Positions 63,928 through 64,000 of a DNA stretch of 64,000 bases are shown here, piece by piece. Position 1 is the stretch's first letter, and each line of letters opens with the position of its first letter. The notes beneath the pieces were generated by a model. That model worked only from the letters and a program-made list of their open reading frames with translations. It was not told the origin of the DNA and made no database searches. The stretch lies in contig JAUYNR010000006.1 of NCBI GenBank assembly GCA_030698225.1, forward strand, positions 28,624 to 92,623, in the 5' to 3' direction. Made by a program: the position numbers and the translations under genes. Source of the stretch: Oxalobacteraceae bacterium. Its GTDB lineage: Bacteria; Pseudomonadota; Gammaproteobacteria; Burkholderiales; Burkholderiaceae_D.

Positions 63928-64000
63928 CCGCTCATTCCGGGCGAACGTGACCGATTTCGGGTAACTTCCGGAATCGCCGGTCACGATACCGGAATCATCG
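63865..64000. mobile_element. End of a probable IS element (IS21-like terminal repeats)
   Basis: ATTCCGG followed by CATCGTGACCG recurs with starts at 63865, 63888, 63911 and 63934, an exact 23-bp spacing. After this, the same motifs appear inverted (CCGGTCACGATACCGGAATC). I recall multiple internal end repeats of this form from IS21-family elements, but the transposase genes would lie beyond the window. The element interrupts the paaY-like gene. Confidence 0.55.

Noticed and set aside
63865..63957. Short tandem repeats considered as a CRISPR array
   Set aside because: The 23-bp period has no room for unique spacers, and the units sit inside a broken gene next to inverted copies, which fits an IS end better.

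Overview
The window reads as chromosome of a GC-rich betaproteobacterium, most likely a Burkholderiales/Oxalobacteraceae-type organism. This is inferred from gene content and codon bias, not from any marker gene. I see no tRNA, rRNA or CRISPR array.

Layout. (1) 1-7.7 kb: a lysis, packaging and head block of a Mu-like prophage (endolysin, holin-like protein, nested Rz/Rz1 spanins, Mu gp25-27-like small proteins, terminase gp28, portal gp29, F gp30, G gp31). It stops abruptly after gpG, with no protease, major capsid or tail genes, so it is truncated or rearranged. (2) 7.9-15.6 kb: host genes: DEAD-box RNA helicase, a small unknown protein, an AI-2E-type permease, a FapA/DUF342 protein, a HepT/MntA toxin-antitoxin pair and an MFS transporter. 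(3) 15.9-26.1 kb: putrescine/polyamine catabolism and uptake (puuD, puuA, spuC-like aminotransferase, potFGHI-like ABC transporter, puuC-like dehydrogenase). A DUF559 nuclease gene bracketed by inverted G/C-rich hairpins sits between potG and potH. (4) 26.4-28.8 kb: a SulP anion transporter followed by a tandem universal stress protein. (5) 29.1-48.9 kb: a large alpha-glucan/trehalose cluster: glgB, glgE, treS-maltokinase fusion, a small membrane protein, glgX, treZ, a malQ-treY fusion and glgA. TreS-Mak would make maltose-1-phosphate from trehalose, GlgE would polymerise it, GlgB/GlgA/GlgX/MalQ would reshape the glucan, and TreY/TreZ would release trehalose again, closing a cycle. No glgC lies in this window. 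(6) 49.0-51.4 kb: an orphan TupA-like binding protein and a chemoreceptor with a C-terminal Cache domain. (7) 51.5-63.9 kb: an apparent aromatic-acid catabolic and uptake region. It holds a branched-chain-type ABC transporter whose LivF is fused to a hemerythrin domain, an FAD aromatic monooxygenase with a DUF2783 partner, an atypical metallo-beta-lactamase-fold protein, a periplasmic binding protein, two IclR regulators, a LuxR regulator, and a paaY-like gene cut off by what looks like the end of an IS element at the window edge.

The least explained structure is intergenic. Eight copies of an AT-rich element of about 60 bp, with GTATA/TATAC-like ends and a conserved CCGCATA-like core, are scattered between genes from 11.6 to 63.5 kb. 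Three further families of dispersed palindromic repeats occur alongside them. The strongest protein-level oddities are the hemerythrin-LivF fusion, the MalQ-TreY fusion and the chemoreceptor with its Cache domain behind the signalling domain.
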